From: Loktanella sp.
GTDB taxonomy: Bacteria; Pseudomonadota; Alphaproteobacteria; Rhodobacterales; Rhodobacteraceae
Assembly (NCBI GenBank): GCA_017390475.1
Contig: JAFPBO010000043.1
Span: forward strand, 1-47,762
Reading direction: 5' to 3'
DNA length: 47,762 nucleotides
Positions 8,381-17,151 of this stretch are shown piece after piece. The notes under the pieces are model-generated. The model saw only the letters and a program-made list of their open reading frames with translations, ran no database searches and had not been told where the DNA came from. A program made the translations under genes and the position numbers. How positions within the stretch are numbered: position 1 is the first letter of the stretch; the number at the start of each line of letters is the position of its first letter.

Positions 8381-11197
8381 ATGCCCGACCAAACTTACGA
8401 TCTAGAAACCGCGCTCGCTGTTGCATTGGCCGAACTTGATGCCGCAAGGGAAAAGATCAAGCAGCTTGAGGCACTATCCGACCTCGGCGAGCGTCTGATG
8501 GGTGCGGGCTCTTTCCAGATGGATTGGGACACCATGCAGGTGCGATGGTCGGACAACACGTTCCGCATGTTTGGGACATCCAGAGAGGAATTTGGTCAAA
8601 GCTATGCAAGCGTCACTGAATTCATACATCCTGATGACCGCGCCTCCTATGATGCAACGATGGCGCGGGTCACAGCCACGCGTGAACCGTATTCGCACAG
8701 TCATCGGATCATGCGCCCAGACGGGGAAGTCAGATATGTCCGTGAGGCTGCGGCTACCTTAGGTGGGCCGGAAGGAAATCTGTTTCTTGGCGTTACCCAA
8801 GATATCACGGATCTCGTCAAGACGAAGACGTCAGAAGCGGGGCTGCAGGCCATGGTCAAACTTGCAGGAGAAATCGCCAAGGTCGGCGGCTGGAAGGTAA
8901 ATCTTGACACCCAGACGGTTGAGATCACGCCCGTTACCGCGTCGTTCCACGACGCGCCTGAGGTACGAACGCTGCCCCTGTCAGAGGCCTTCTCGCTTTA
9001 CACTGATGAGTCATCGACAAGGCTTCAGGCGGCCGTCGCCAAAAGTATCGGAACCGGAGAAGGGTTTGACGAGACAGCGACCCTTGTGTCCCGGATCGGA
9101 CATGAACGCACGGTACAAGTGACCGGTTTTGTGGAACGGGATCAGGGCACAGGCCGCATTGTCGGCCTGAAAGGCGCAATCAAAGATATTACCGACCTTG
9201 CTGCAGCACATAAAGCTGAAGAGCATTTTCGGTCAATCTACGATCTTGTACCAGTGCTTATCTGGGAAGAAGATTGGTGCAATGTCCGCGCCATGCTACT
9301 TGATCTGCAGAGCCGCGGTATCACCGATTTAAGCGGCTATATCGGCAACCATCCGGAATTTGTGGATGCGGCGATCAAAAGCGTGCAAGTGCTGCAGGTC
9401 AATCAGTCCGGCGCAAGAATATTCGGCGCTGAGACCGCAGAAGAATTGTTGGCCGCCAAGGACCAAATCATCGATGCCCCCGAGTCGCGCCAGCTGTTTC
9501 AACGCGCCTTGATGGCTTATCTCGCAGGCGAGCGTGAGTTTGAATCCGAAAGTGTCCGCAGCGATATCAATGGGCGGCAACTCAAACTATACGTCAAGAT
9601 GCTGATACCTGACATTTCATCCTCCGATACCCGCGTCGTCTTGACTGAGATGGACGTGACAGAATTGAAAAACGCGAACGAACTGTTTCAGGTTGTGGTC
9701 AATGCAACCAGCGATGTTGTCTGGAATTTTGACGTTGGAGTTCAGAAAGTCTGGTGCAGCGAAGGTTTGAGAACGTCGTTCGGGCTTGATCCTCATGATT
9801 TTGCAAGTGGCAAAGCCGTGTGGTCGGACCATTTGCACCCGGATGAGCGCGATCACATAATGCAGCAACAAAACGATCTGCTGAACTCGACATCAACCTT
9901 GTGGAAAACAGAACATCGGTTCAGGCGCCAAGATGGCAGCTATGCCGATGTCCGAAACCACGGCACCATCATTCGCGACCGCCATGGCAACGCCACGCGC
10001 ATGATTGGCAGCATGTTGGATGTCACCAAGCAGAATATGATCGAGGCACAATTGCGACAAGCGCAAAAGCTTGACGCAGTCGGCCAACTCACAGGTGGTA
10101 TTGCGCATGATTTCAATAACTTGCTGACAGTCATCCTCGGAAGCATAGAGGTGCTAGCAGATGAGTTGGGCGATGAGCCACGACTGGAAAGGTTAGCCAA
10201 AATCTCGATCAATGCTGCCGAGCGCGGTGCAGAGCTGACCAGTCGTCTGCTTTCATTCGCACGTAGACAATCGTTGAATCCAAAGGTTGTGGACGTCAGC
10301 GAATTGCTGCTTGGCATGGATGGCTTGCTGCGGCGAACGTTGCCGGAAGATGTCGAACTTGAAATGGTGCGGCGCGGGGGACCTTGGAAGATAGAGGTCG
10401 ATGCGACGCAACTGGAGTCAGCCATCCTCAATCTTGCCCTAAACGCTCAAGACGCCATGCCGGTTGGCGGTCATTTGACGATAGAGGTCGATAGCGTCAC
10501 GTTTGACGATGAATATGTCGTCAGTGAGCCGGACGGCAAAGCTGGCCAACATGTTGTGATCAGTGTCACTGATACAGGGCACGGTATGCCAGCCGATGTA
10601 GCCAGCCGCGTGTTCGAGCCATTCTTCACAACAAAGGAAGTGGGCAAGGGCTCGGGGCTTGGTCTGAGCATGGTATATGGCTTTGTAAAACAGTCGGGTG
10701 GACATGTCCGGGTTTATTCGCAACCGGGAAAAGGAACGTCGTTAAAGCTCTACTTTCCGCGCGCGTTGGCCGTAGATGACCAGGTCGTGCAGGCGCCTGT
10801 GGTCAAGCAAGTTCCGAGAGGACAGGAAACCATCCTTGTCGTGGAAGACGACGATCTGGTTCGCGAACATGTTGTCGCCCAGATCAAAAGCTTGGGCTAC
10901 CGGGTGCTCCAAGCGTCCAATGGGGTAAAGGCATTGGAGTTGATAAACGGAAACGCAGAAATCGGCATGCTGTTCACTGATGTCGTGATGCCCGGAGGGA
11001 TGGGCGGTCGCGATCTCGCAAATGCGGCTCAGCTCCTGCGTCCTGATTTAAAGGTCCTATTCACATCTGGCTATGCGCAGAACTCTATGGTCCACAACGG
11101 AAAGCTGGATAAGGGTGTGGACCTGCTGAGCAAGCCATATAAGCGCGACCAGCTTGCCAATAAAATAAGACATTCTCTGGATACAGATTTTCAATGA
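8381..11197 (+). CDS. Multi-PAS hybrid sensor histidine kinase with receiver domain
   Basis: The protein has 938 residues and no transmembrane segment, so it is predicted to be cytoplasmic. The order is a short coiled coil, then about four PAS/PAC modules (roughly 50-145, 155-265, 285-420 and 425-545; for example HPDDRASYDA and HPDERDHIM). Next come HisKA with phospho-acceptor His576 in GGIAHDFNNLLT, HATPase_c (N box NAQDAM, G1 DTGHGMP, G2 GKGSGLGLSM), and a C-terminal receiver with phospho-acceptor Asp867 in FTDVVMPGG and Lys in SKPYK. The HDFNN form of the H-box is typical of HWE-like or PAS hybrid kinases in Alphaproteobacteria. No LOV cysteine motif was seen. The signal and partner are unknown, and no response regulator is adjacent. 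Confidence 0.9.
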   Translation: MPDQTYDLETALAVALAELDAAREKIKQLEALSDLGERLMGAGSFQMDWDTMQVRWSDNTFRMFGTSREEFGQSYASVTEFIHPDDRASYDATMARVTATREPYSHSHRIMRPDGEVRYVREAAATLGGPEGNLFLGVTQDITDLVKTKTSEAGLQAMVKLAGEIAKVGGWKVNLDTQTVEITPVTASFHDAPEVRTLPLSEAFSLYTDESSTRLQAAVAKSIGTGEGFDETATLVSRIGHERTVQVTGFVERDQGTGRIVGLKGAIKDITDLAAAHKAEEHFRSIYDLVPVLIWEEDWCNVRAMLLDLQSRGITDLSGYIGNHPEFVDAAIKSVQVLQVNQSGARIFGAETAEELLAAKDQIIDAPESRQLFQRALMAYLAGEREFESESVRSDINGRQLKLYVKMLIPDISSSDTRVVLTEMDVTELKNANELFQVVVNATSDVVWNFDVGVQKVWCSEGLRTSFGLDPHDFASGKAVWSDHLHPDERDHIMQQQNDLLNSTSTLWKTEHRFRRQDGSYADVRNHGTIIRDRHGNATRMIGSMLDVTKQNMIEAQLRQAQKLDAVGQLTGGIAHDFNNLLTVILGSIEVLADELGDEPRLERLAKISINAAERGAELTSRLLSFARRQSLNPKVVDVSELLLGMDGLLRRTLPEDVELEMVRRGGPWKIEVDATQLESAILNLALNAQDAMPVGGHLTIEVDSVTFDDEYVVSEPDGKAGQHVVISVTDTGHGMPADVASRVFEPFFTTKEVGKGSGLGLSMVYGFVKQSGGHVRVYSQPGKGTSLKLYFPRALAVDDQVVQAPVVKQVPRGQETILVVEDDDLVREHVVAQIKSLGYRVLQASNGVKALELINGNAEIGMLFTDVVMPGGMGGRDLANAAQLLRPDLKVLFTSGYAQNSMVHNGKLDKGVDLLSKPYKRDQLANKIRHSLDTDFQ

Positions 11198-11424
11198 ACT
11201 TGCGGTGGCGCAATGAACCGTTCAGCCACCCGTCAGTTGATTGACGCGGGCCAAACAAGCGTGGGCAGTAATGGCCCCAGACGTCGACCGACAGGTCACC
11301 GAGCTCCAAATCCGGATCGCCGCTACGCCCCCCCCCCCGACCGCCCCAGACGGCAAGCTATCGACCCATCTGGAGGGGGTCCTGGCGGCGCTTTTGCGTC
11401 TGAGCCTAGGGTCCAAAAGCAATC

Positions 11425-11452
11425 AAGGCCCGGGACGTGAAACCCGGGCCTT
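11425..11452. terminator. Bidirectional Rho-independent terminator
   Basis: The 10-bp stem AAGGCCCGGG/CCCGGGCCTT surrounds an 8-nt loop and is followed by a short T run. It could serve the kinase gene (plus) and, 24 bp away, the tRNA-Met remnant (minus). Confidence 0.7.
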
Positions 11453-11475
11453 TGATAAGATTGGTGAATTAGATT

Positions 11476-11520
11476 TGGTTGCGGGAGTAGGATTTGAACC
11501 TACGACCTTCAGGTTATGAG
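11476..11520 (-). other. 3' remnant of tRNA-Met(CAT): attachment site
   Basis: Read on the minus strand, these 45 bases run from the anticodon loop CTCATAA, through anticodon-stem half CCTGA, variable region, perfect T-arm (GTAGG/CCTAC around TTCAAAT) and acceptor strand, to an encoded CCA. The D-arm and 5' half are absent, and the sequence diverges exactly after the anticodon loop at 11520. This is the usual scar left by tyrosine integrases at tRNA 3' ends. An intact copy is not in the window. Confidence 0.85.
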
Positions 11521-11599
11521 ACTTAATTCTGTGATATTCTAAGTCGTTGCAGGCGCATGACTTTCCGGCTAAGCTGTTGGTGTAACTACATTTTTAGTG

Positions 11600-11670
11600 G
11601 GACATTGCAGGACATGACAGGACACACCGAGACGGACACATCTCATATCTCTGCGGACACAGCGCGGACA
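11600..11670 (+). repeat. GGACA repeat cluster, possible integrase arm-type sites (left)
   Basis: GGACA occurs at 11600, 11610, 11620, 11634, 11655 and 11666. The first three are spaced exactly 10 bp apart, one helical turn. They overlap the integrase start. Similar clusters occur at the integrase stop and near the right end. Binding by the integrase is inferred. Confidence 0.4.
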
Positions 11671-12846
11671 CGGGCAGAACCTGTCCGCGTTTCTGATAAG
11701 CTGGTACGCGACCTTCAAGCGCCTGTGCGTGGCAATCGTATAACCTACGACGCCAAGCTGTCAGGCTTTGGTGTACGCATCACCTCGGCGGGTCGTCGGT
11801 CTTTTGTTCTCAACTATTACTTCAAAGGCCGTGAGCGGCGTATCACCATTGGCAGCTATCCCGAATGGACAGTGCTTGCCGCTAAGAAGCGCGCCGAAGA
11901 GTATAAGTTGCAGGTCGCAAACGGCGTCGATCCTCTGGAAGTGCGCGAGACAGAATATAGCGCGCCGACTGTCCGCGATTTGTTCGACCGGTACGACAAA
12001 CAGAACCTCCCAAAGCTGGCACCCCGCTCGGCGGCTGACATCAGGTCGATGTTCAACAAGATTATCCTTCCGAAGCTCGGCGCAAAGAAAGTTGCGGACG
12101 TCACCTTTTCTGATTGCGAAGCGTTACACCGCTATGTCTCCCTCGACCGTCCCGTGCGCGCCAATCGGGTGATCGAAGTTGTGAGGCGATCTTTCAATCT
12201 TGCCATCAGCTGGGGCTGGATCGAACGCAATCCGGCTGAACGCATCGAACGTAACACCGAACACAAGCGCGCACGGTATCTGTCACAGGAAGAGATAATG
12301 CGTTTACTGTCTGCGCTTGACGCTCACCCGCGCCGAACGTCCTGCGATGCGCTGAAGTTCATGCTTTTGACCGGGTGTCGCCGTGGGGAAGCACTCGGCG
12401 CGAGATGGGACCAGTTCGACCCGTCTCTGCGTATCTGGACCAAACCTGCCGCGACAACCAAGCAGAGACGTGAACACCGCGTCCCAGTGTCGTCTATGGT
12501 CACAACGCTTCTCAGCAGCCGCCCTCGCACCTCTCCTTTCGTATTTCCATCCACGGAAGGGAACGCGTTGACTGATATCAAGCGCACATGGGCGGCAGTG
12601 TCGAAAACGGCGGGCCTCGAAAAAACCCGCATGCATGATCTGCGCCATACGTTCGCCAGCATTGCAGCATCACAGGGCCAGTCGCTGCCAGTAATCGGCG
12701 CGATGCTCGGACATACGCAAACACAGACCACGGCCCGCTATGCGCACTTGTACGACGATCCGTTGCTTGCGGCAGCGGAATTGGTCGGCGCTTTGATGTT
12801 TCAGCAACAGGTTAATAGGACATTAAGGGACACTGAGAGACATTGA
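11614..12846 (+). CDS. P4-type tyrosine integrase
   Basis: The protein has 410 residues. The N-terminal DUF4102-like arm-binding domain (LSGFGVRITSAGRRSF, RRITIGSYPEW) is followed by a SAM-like core-binding domain and a catalytic domain. The catalytic residues are all visible: Arg256 in TGCRRGEAL, His341 and Arg344 in HDLRHT, His367 in LGHT, and Tyr376 in TARYAHL. I chose the ATG at 11614, with AGGA just upstream; an earlier in-frame start at 11557 is possible. It lies next to the tRNA-Met remnant and should catalyse integration and excision of the element. Confidence 0.93.
   Translation: MTGHTETDTSHISADTARTRAEPVRVSDKLVRDLQAPVRGNRITYDAKLSGFGVRITSAGRRSFVLNYYFKGRERRITIGSYPEWTVLAAKKRAEEYKLQVANGVDPLEVRETEYSAPTVRDLFDRYDKQNLPKLAPRSAADIRSMFNKIILPKLGAKKVADVTFSDCEALHRYVSLDRPVRANRVIEVVRRSFNLAISWGWIERNPAERIERNTEHKRARYLSQEEIMRLLSALDAHPRRTSCDALKFMLLTGCRRGEALGARWDQFDPSLRIWTKPAATTKQRREHRVPVSSMVTTLLSSRPRTSPFVFPSTEGNALTDIKRTWAAVSKTAGLEKTRMHDLRHTFASIAASQGQSLPVIGAMLGHTQTQTTARYAHLYDDPLLAAAELVGALMFQQQVNRTLRDTERH
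12818..12842 (+). repeat. GGACA/AGACA triplet with 10-bp spacing at the integrase stop
   Basis: GGACA at 12818 and 12828 and AGACA at 12838 share the 10-bp phasing of the cluster at 11600-11624 and lie on the same strand. They sit at the very end of the integrase gene. This is a candidate protein-binding array (integrase arm or excisionase sites). Confidence 0.35.
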
Positions 12847-13145
12847 GGCCACGCGTAGTTTTTTTATTTGACACAGTCGCAGGATTCGTTTTTCGATGAT
12901 CTTGCTAACCAAGCAATGGAAAATATGGGAAATAGCACTCGGGTTTACAGAATAGAGAACGGCGCTCCAAACACACATATATAAATAAAGTCGTACCAAG
13001 ACTCCAGAGAGTGGTACAGACATGAACAAACACACACATATATAGCGCCACACATAGATAGATCTCCCCCGAGCAGAACAGAGAAATAGAACGCACAAAT
13101 GGTTAGCACCCCCTTCAATTGCGGGTGCTTTCACGCTTTGGCGTA
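12847..13145. other. AT-rich repeat region, candidate replication origin
   Basis: This non-coding region is unlike its surroundings. It contains related repeats CAAACACACATATATA (12968-12983) and CAAACACACACATATATA (13027-13044) and a weaker third, CCACACATAGATAGAT (13048-13063). Between the first two is an inverted repeat GTACCA (12993-12998)/TGGTAC (13012-13017) with a 13-nt loop. Direct repeats around a hairpin, a few hundred bases from a Rep_trans initiator gene, suit a double-strand origin or nick site. No experimental support exists in the sequence itself. Confidence 0.4.
13105..13129 (+). terminator. Hairpin before the AlpA-like gene
   Basis: The 7-bp stem AGCACCC/GGGTGCT with an 11-nt loop is followed by only a short T run (TT then C). 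It may be a weak terminator separating the integrase or origin region from the next gene, or a leader element. Confidence 0.4.
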
Positions 13146-13382
13146 ATGCACCCGCCTCAACGGGAGCGTTCTGCTTTGCTGGACTCCATAGATTTACCGT
13201 TATTCATGACAAAAGTTGAGGCTGCTGCGCTTTTGCGTGTCAGCCCGCGCACCCTGAGCCGCTGGCAGGCTGAGGGCATGGGACCACCCCGCATCAAATG
13301 TGGAAAACAGGTCCTGTATGATCGTGCAAACCTCATCAAATGGTTTGTTTCGCATCAAACAACACCACCCAGATGCAATTAA
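13146..13382 (+). CDS. AlpA/excisionase-like MerR-type HTH protein
   Basis: The protein has 78 residues from the ATG at 13146, or 58 from MTKVEAAALL at 13206; neither start has a strong ribosome-binding site. The core TKVEAAALLRVSPRTLSRW, then GPPRIKCGKQVLYDRANLIKWF, is the standard helix-turn-helix-17 fold of excisionases and AlpA activators: winged helix, recognition helix after SPRTL, and a C-terminal helix with a LIKW pattern. It follows the integrase and precedes rep, the usual place for a protein that directs excision or activates the element. Confidence 0.75.
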   Translation: MHPPQRERSALLDSIDLPLFMTKVEAAALLRVSPRTLSRWQAEGMGPPRIKCGKQVLYDRANLIKWFVSHQTTPPRCN

Positions 13383-13417
13383 CCATCCGCAGGCAATGCA
13401 CCCGCCGGACACGTGCG

Positions 13418-13498
13418 CCGCTGCCTTTAGGTAGCGGGCGGCGCGCGGGTTCGGCGGGGCGCGCAGCGCCCCTCTGGGGGGTCCTTGTAGCACCCCCC
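13418..13498 (+). repeat. Three tandem GC-rich hairpins upstream of rep
   Basis: Three consecutive stem-loops: CCGCTGCC/GGTAGCGG with loop TTTA (13418-13437, one mismatch pair), GGGGCGC/GCGCCCC with loop GCA (13456-13472, perfect), and GGGGGGT/ACCCCCC with a 9-nt loop (13476-13498, perfect). They fill the gap before the rep ribosome-binding site. They may form a single-strand origin, an attenuator, or an mRNA structure controlling Rep synthesis. Confidence 0.5.
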
Positions 13499-13528
13499 TC
13501 TAGAAATACATTAACATTAGGAAACACT

Positions 13529-14677
13529 ATGAAACCGATCTATCACGGCTTTGACGGTCTGGAATTTGCAATCTCAGCGACAATCCCCGCAAAACTGAAC
13601 GACAGCTTGGCAAAGTTGAAAGAAAGCTGCCAAGGCCACAGCCAAGAAACCTATGCTGGTTTCAACGGCGTGTTCATCATGGTCCGAGAAACCGGCGCAC
13701 GTGGCGGCTATGCATATTCATGCCGCGAAGACACAACCGGCGACTGGTTCTTCAAAAAGCCTTCTCCGAATGATCCATGGGGCGTCCGTTTCTCTGCAGC
13801 GTCCAGCGCCCTTGCAATCCTCGGCCTCGAAGGTCTGCGGCTGCGCTGTGCTGAAGTGCTCGCGGCACTTGGGATCAACGCTCCCGTTGAAGCCTATCAC
13901 CCCTCTCGCGTCGATTTTGCTGTCGATTTCCTTGCGCCCGATTTCACCGTTTGCCCCGACCACTTTGTCATCCACTCGCGCACTGGCTTAAAGTCCGTTG
14001 ACCTTATCGAAGAATTACAAGTCAACGGAAGATCGAGCCGTACTACATCGGTGACAGTCGGCAAGATGCCGGGGCGGCAATGTATTATCTACGACAAGCG
14101 CGAAGAGGTAATGGTCAGATGCAAACACGAATGGCCCGCTATTTGGGGTCGCGCAATAAACGGTCCCACCGCTCCGCCACTCGATCTGAGTGACCGTGCG
14201 GCGTCGCAAATTTGGCGGGTCGAATTGCGGGTAGGCAAACGACACCTCAAGGATGTCTGGGACATCAATAGTTGGGCATCACTTTATGAGTTGCTGCGAC
14301 GTATCTTTCTCAAGATATTGGACGACATCAAGTATTGCCAACCCTGCCCAGATACCAACCGCTCACGCTGGCCCAGCCACGCGATCTGGCAGGCCGTCCG
14401 GGAAGTGGTCGCTAACGATTTGTTCGACGCCTTGCCGACACTATCGCCAGAGGAATATATCGAGATTAAGAAAGCGCAAAAACTGGACGAGCTGGCAACC
14501 CAAACTCTCGGCCTAACCATATCTATGGCAGCTATCGACGGCTGCACTGTAGCGGAATTTGAGGCCTTTCTGGCAGGGCTTCCAATGAAATTGACCAAGA
14601 AAGCCGACGAATCGCATAGGTCATTGGCCGAACGCCTCAGTGACTCTGGCGCGAAATATAGACATTTGCGGGACTAG
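13529..14677 (+). CDS. Rep_trans-family replication initiator / NicK-like relaxase
   Basis: The protein has 382 residues starting MKPIYHGFDGLEF, with AGGA 8 bases upstream; the longer in-frame extension would read through the hairpins. Family features of rolling-circle Rep_trans proteins are present: the early GFNGVFIMV strand, the RVDFAVDF acidic/metal-binding motif at residues 127-133, and the TVGK..GRQCIIYDK motif with candidate nicking Tyr188. WRVELRVGKRHL follows. Members initiate rolling-circle replication of plasmids, or nick the origin of small integrative elements (for example NicK of ICEBs1). In this element it probably makes the excised circle replicate or become mobilisable. Family assignment is by motif reading, not by search. 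Confidence 0.7.
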   Translation: MKPIYHGFDGLEFAISATIPAKLNDSLAKLKESCQGHSQETYAGFNGVFIMVRETGARGGYAYSCREDTTGDWFFKKPSPNDPWGVRFSAASSALAILGLEGLRLRCAEVLAALGINAPVEAYHPSRVDFAVDFLAPDFTVCPDHFVIHSRTGLKSVDLIEELQVNGRSSRTTSVTVGKMPGRQCIIYDKREEVMVRCKHEWPAIWGRAINGPTAPPLDLSDRAASQIWRVELRVGKRHLKDVWDINSWASLYELLRRIFLKILDDIKYCQPCPDTNRSRWPSHAIWQAVREVVANDLFDALPTLSPEEYIEIKKAQKLDELATQTLGLTISMAAIDGCTVAEFEAFLAGLPMKLTKKADESHRSLAERLSDSGAKYRHLRD

Positions 14678-15008
14678 CTCGCAGCGAACGTGAAATGGGA
14701 CTGTCTCACGGTTGTCACCGGTCGGCCCATTACGAACCTTCAGTAAAAACATGTTGAATGTCTCCCGCCACATGCATGTGTAGAAACTCGCCCTGTTTTT
14801 CTTTCGTAATGACCCATGATTTCGACAAACCGTCGCAACCCCGACGCTTAGTTGCATGAATTCGGACGCAAGAGGAGTTGATGGGACACTCCTAGGAAGA
14901 AGGGCATTTGACTTAAAGGCCACCTTCTTGCACGTTAACCCTATACGTCATCAAGTAAAGTTGGTTCTCTGCGGCCACGACCAACGTCAACGCGAAAGGG
15001 AGCTTGAC
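14678..15008. other. Non-coding gap before the cargo genes
   Basis: This 331-bp gap between rep and the DUF262 gene holds an inverted repeat CATTACGAA (14728-14736)/TTCGTAATG (14803-14811), 66 bp apart, possibly an operator pair. A GAAAGGGAG ribosome-binding site lies just before 15009. Frames entering the DUF262 gene from here have no ribosome-binding site and no family match. The promoter of the cargo operon is probably here, as composition turns AT-rich. Confidence 0.4.
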
Positions 15009-16067
15009 ATGGATTCGAGTAAAATTCTTAAGAAATTCAAAGATGCTCAGAATAGCCTTGTAATTCAGAATTCCGATTTTTCTCTCTCGGTAATGCGTGA
15101 AATGATCATGACTGGCGCAGTAGATGTCAATCCGCATTATCAAAGGCGTGATCGATGGCCCAGAACAAAACAGTCTCGTCTAATCGAATCCTTCATACTA
15201 AACGTACCTGTTCCACCAATTTTTCTCTCTGAGCATGAGTACGGAAGTTACAGTGTAATAGACGGGAAACAAAGGCTCACAGCAATAAATCAGTTTCTTG
15301 GAGGCGAATTCGCTCTCGAAGGACTCGAGGGATTTCCCGAGCTAAATACTCTGAAATACAATCATTTACCACGAGAGATTCAGAATGGCTTAGTTATGCG
15401 GCCTTACTTAAGGGTTACCACGCTGCTAAACCAATCAGATCCAGAGCTGACATATGAGGTGTTCCTACGTCTAAATACCGGCGGAGAAAGCCTTACCGCG
15501 CAAGAAATAAGAAATGTGGCTTACGATGGTCCATTTAATAACGGACTTGTTGAAGCATCCACAAACAAATTGTTAGCACAAGCACTAAAGCTAAAGGCCG
15601 GACGAGTTTCGAAGGATATGAGTGATGTAGAAATGGTCCTTCGCTTCCTTTACATGAACTTCGGTACAATCGACATGAATTTCATGTCGCGCGGTATGGA
15701 CGACTTCATGAGAGCAAACAAAGATATCTGGTCGAATGAATTCGAAGACGCGTTCTCCAAAAGCATAGGCCGATGCTTTGATCTTTGGGGAAAGCATGCA
15801 TTTAATAAGCCCGTCGCGGATGGATGGCGATCACAGTTCATTGCGCCGATGTACGATGCTGAGATGCACGCCTGCCATAAACTGTCCGACGTAGCGTTCG
15901 CTACATTAGCTAAAAATCCGGCAAGAGTTCGCGCTGCAACCCAAGTACTTTTCGAAGAGGACGTTAAATTTGTAAAATCCGTCACACAATCTACAAATAA
16001 TCTATCAGCTATCAAGTATCGATTGGATACTATGCGGACCCTCTTGCAGGACCTTGCCGATGAGTGA
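15009..16067 (+). CDS. DUF262 (ParB/GmrS-like) protein, probable anti-phage component
   Basis: The protein has 352 residues starting MDSSKILKKF after an AAGGGAG site. The DUF262 core is clear: the NPHYQRRDRWP entry motif, IESFILNVPVPPIFL, and the nucleotide-binding/hydrolysis motif DGKQR at residues 85-89, then FLRLNTGGESLTAQEIRN. DUF262 is the N-terminal module of GmrSD-type nucleases and BREX or other defence proteins, where DGQQR-like motifs bind NTP. Here there is no C-terminal HNH/DUF1524 nuclease, so the protein is the stand-alone form. The stop overlaps the start of the HEPN gene by 8 bp, so the two are translationally coupled. The gene is AT-richer than its neighbours, a sign of transfer. 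Confidence 0.85.
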   Translation: MDSSKILKKFKDAQNSLVIQNSDFSLSVMREMIMTGAVDVNPHYQRRDRWPRTKQSRLIESFILNVPVPPIFLSEHEYGSYSVIDGKQRLTAINQFLGGEFALEGLEGFPELNTLKYNHLPREIQNGLVMRPYLRVTTLLNQSDPELTYEVFLRLNTGGESLTAQEIRNVAYDGPFNNGLVEASTNKLLAQALKLKAGRVSKDMSDVEMVLRFLYMNFGTIDMNFMSRGMDDFMRANKDIWSNEFEDAFSKSIGRCFDLWGKHAFNKPVADGWRSQFIAPMYDAEMHACHKLSDVAFATLAKNPARVRAATQVLFEEDVKFVKSVTQSTNNLSAIKYRLDTMRTLLQDLADE

Positions 16068-16977
16068 GGCAAGGAACCAACTGTTAAAAAGATTGGCCGC
16101 CCTTGAACTTGGTATCATTAATGAGAGTGTAGCTCAGCGACCACCGGCTGAAACCAACCACAATCAAGTTGCTGCGCTTTTTCGCCAGGGAATGGCGGTT
16201 GTCGCATTCGTCGCGCTTGAAGACTTTATCAAGAAGCGGGCTTCGGAAGCACTGGAAAGAATAAGTAGTTGCGGTATACCTTTCTTTGATTTGCCTGATA
16301 AATTAAAAAGAGCAACTACATATGAAGCCTATAAGTCAGTCGCGTTCCAATTGCGAATTAGGCCACCTGAAGAGAGAGAAACCTACGCGCAAGAATCTGC
16401 CGGAGCGATATTCTCGACAGCGAGTGAAAATTATAATTTATACGAGCACTCATTTGGGTTCGACGCCTCAAACATTAATTCTGATGTTATAAACAAATTC
16501 TTGTCTGCGGTTTGTGTAGTTTCTGCCTGGAATAATATGACCACATTGGCAGGACAACTTGACTTGGGCTTGAACCTACAATCCAGATTTGAATCGAGTG
16601 CGTTACTAAGACACAGAGCGGCACACGTACCGAACGCAAACGTCACAGTCGGTGAATTAGAAACTCTCAGAAAGAACTGTATCGCTATTTCGATATGCTT
16701 CGATGCTCTTTTAGAGACCGCCATGAGCGCATTCGAACGGAGAGACCACAATGCTCTCAGTCAGTCGTTGACAAGCGATGATGTAATGTTTTGCAAAATA
16801 AAATTCCTCGATGGAAAATGGAAAGTTCTCCCAAAAGGCGCAAATAGGGCATTGAGGGCGTTCACCAGTAGGTCCGACGCAGAGCATTTTGTGCTTCAGA
16901 AGGCGTGGGGAAGTCCTTGTTGCGCCATATTTTTCGGTGAAGATCGCTTTGCATCGGACTGGAAAATCATTAGGTAG
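16060..16977 (+). CDS. HEPN-domain protein (predicted RNase), partner of DUF262
   Basis: The protein has 305 residues starting MSEARNQLL at the ATG at 16060 (a TTG at 16054 is possible). It is largely helical. A first helical pair (GMAVVAFVALEDFIKKRASEALERI) is followed by the HEPN catalytic signature RHRAAH at residues 184-189 (R-x4-H), in the position typical of RiboL-PSP/MAE-type HEPN ribonucleases. The C-terminal 60 residues (DGKWKVLPKGANRALRAF..) resemble a small DUF2188-like alpha/beta domain. HEPN proteins often cleave RNA in abortive-infection or toxin systems. Pairing with a DUF262 NTP-binding protein on a mobile element suggests a two-gene defence module in which DUF262 senses or gates and HEPN executes. 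The function is inferred; the motif is visible. Confidence 0.75.
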   Translation: MSEARNQLLKRLAALELGIINESVAQRPPAETNHNQVAALFRQGMAVVAFVALEDFIKKRASEALERISSCGIPFFDLPDKLKRATTYEAYKSVAFQLRIRPPEERETYAQESAGAIFSTASENYNLYEHSFGFDASNINSDVINKFLSAVCVVSAWNNMTTLAGQLDLGLNLQSRFESSALLRHRAAHVPNANVTVGELETLRKNCIAISICFDALLETAMSAFERRDHNALSQSLTSDDVMFCKIKFLDGKWKVLPKGANRALRAFTSRSDAEHFVLQKAWGSPCCAIFFGEDRFASDWKIIR

Positions 16978-17151
16978 CATTCCTTCCATATCAGTGCAAA
17001 GTCTTCGGCTATATTCGAATTTGGTTGCACTTCGCACCTGAGCAGGCACCGATCTGCTTTTCACATTGCTGCCGTTCGTGTTAGGCGCAGCGAAGGACCG
17101 CTTGTTGCTGCCGCCATCGGCTGAGTCATTAGTTTTTTACTCTCTTAATGC

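Noticed and set aside
11328-11342. Run of ten cytosines after the kinase gene as a phase-variable tract
   Set aside because: Lies outside any convincing gene or promoter, so switching would have no obvious target.
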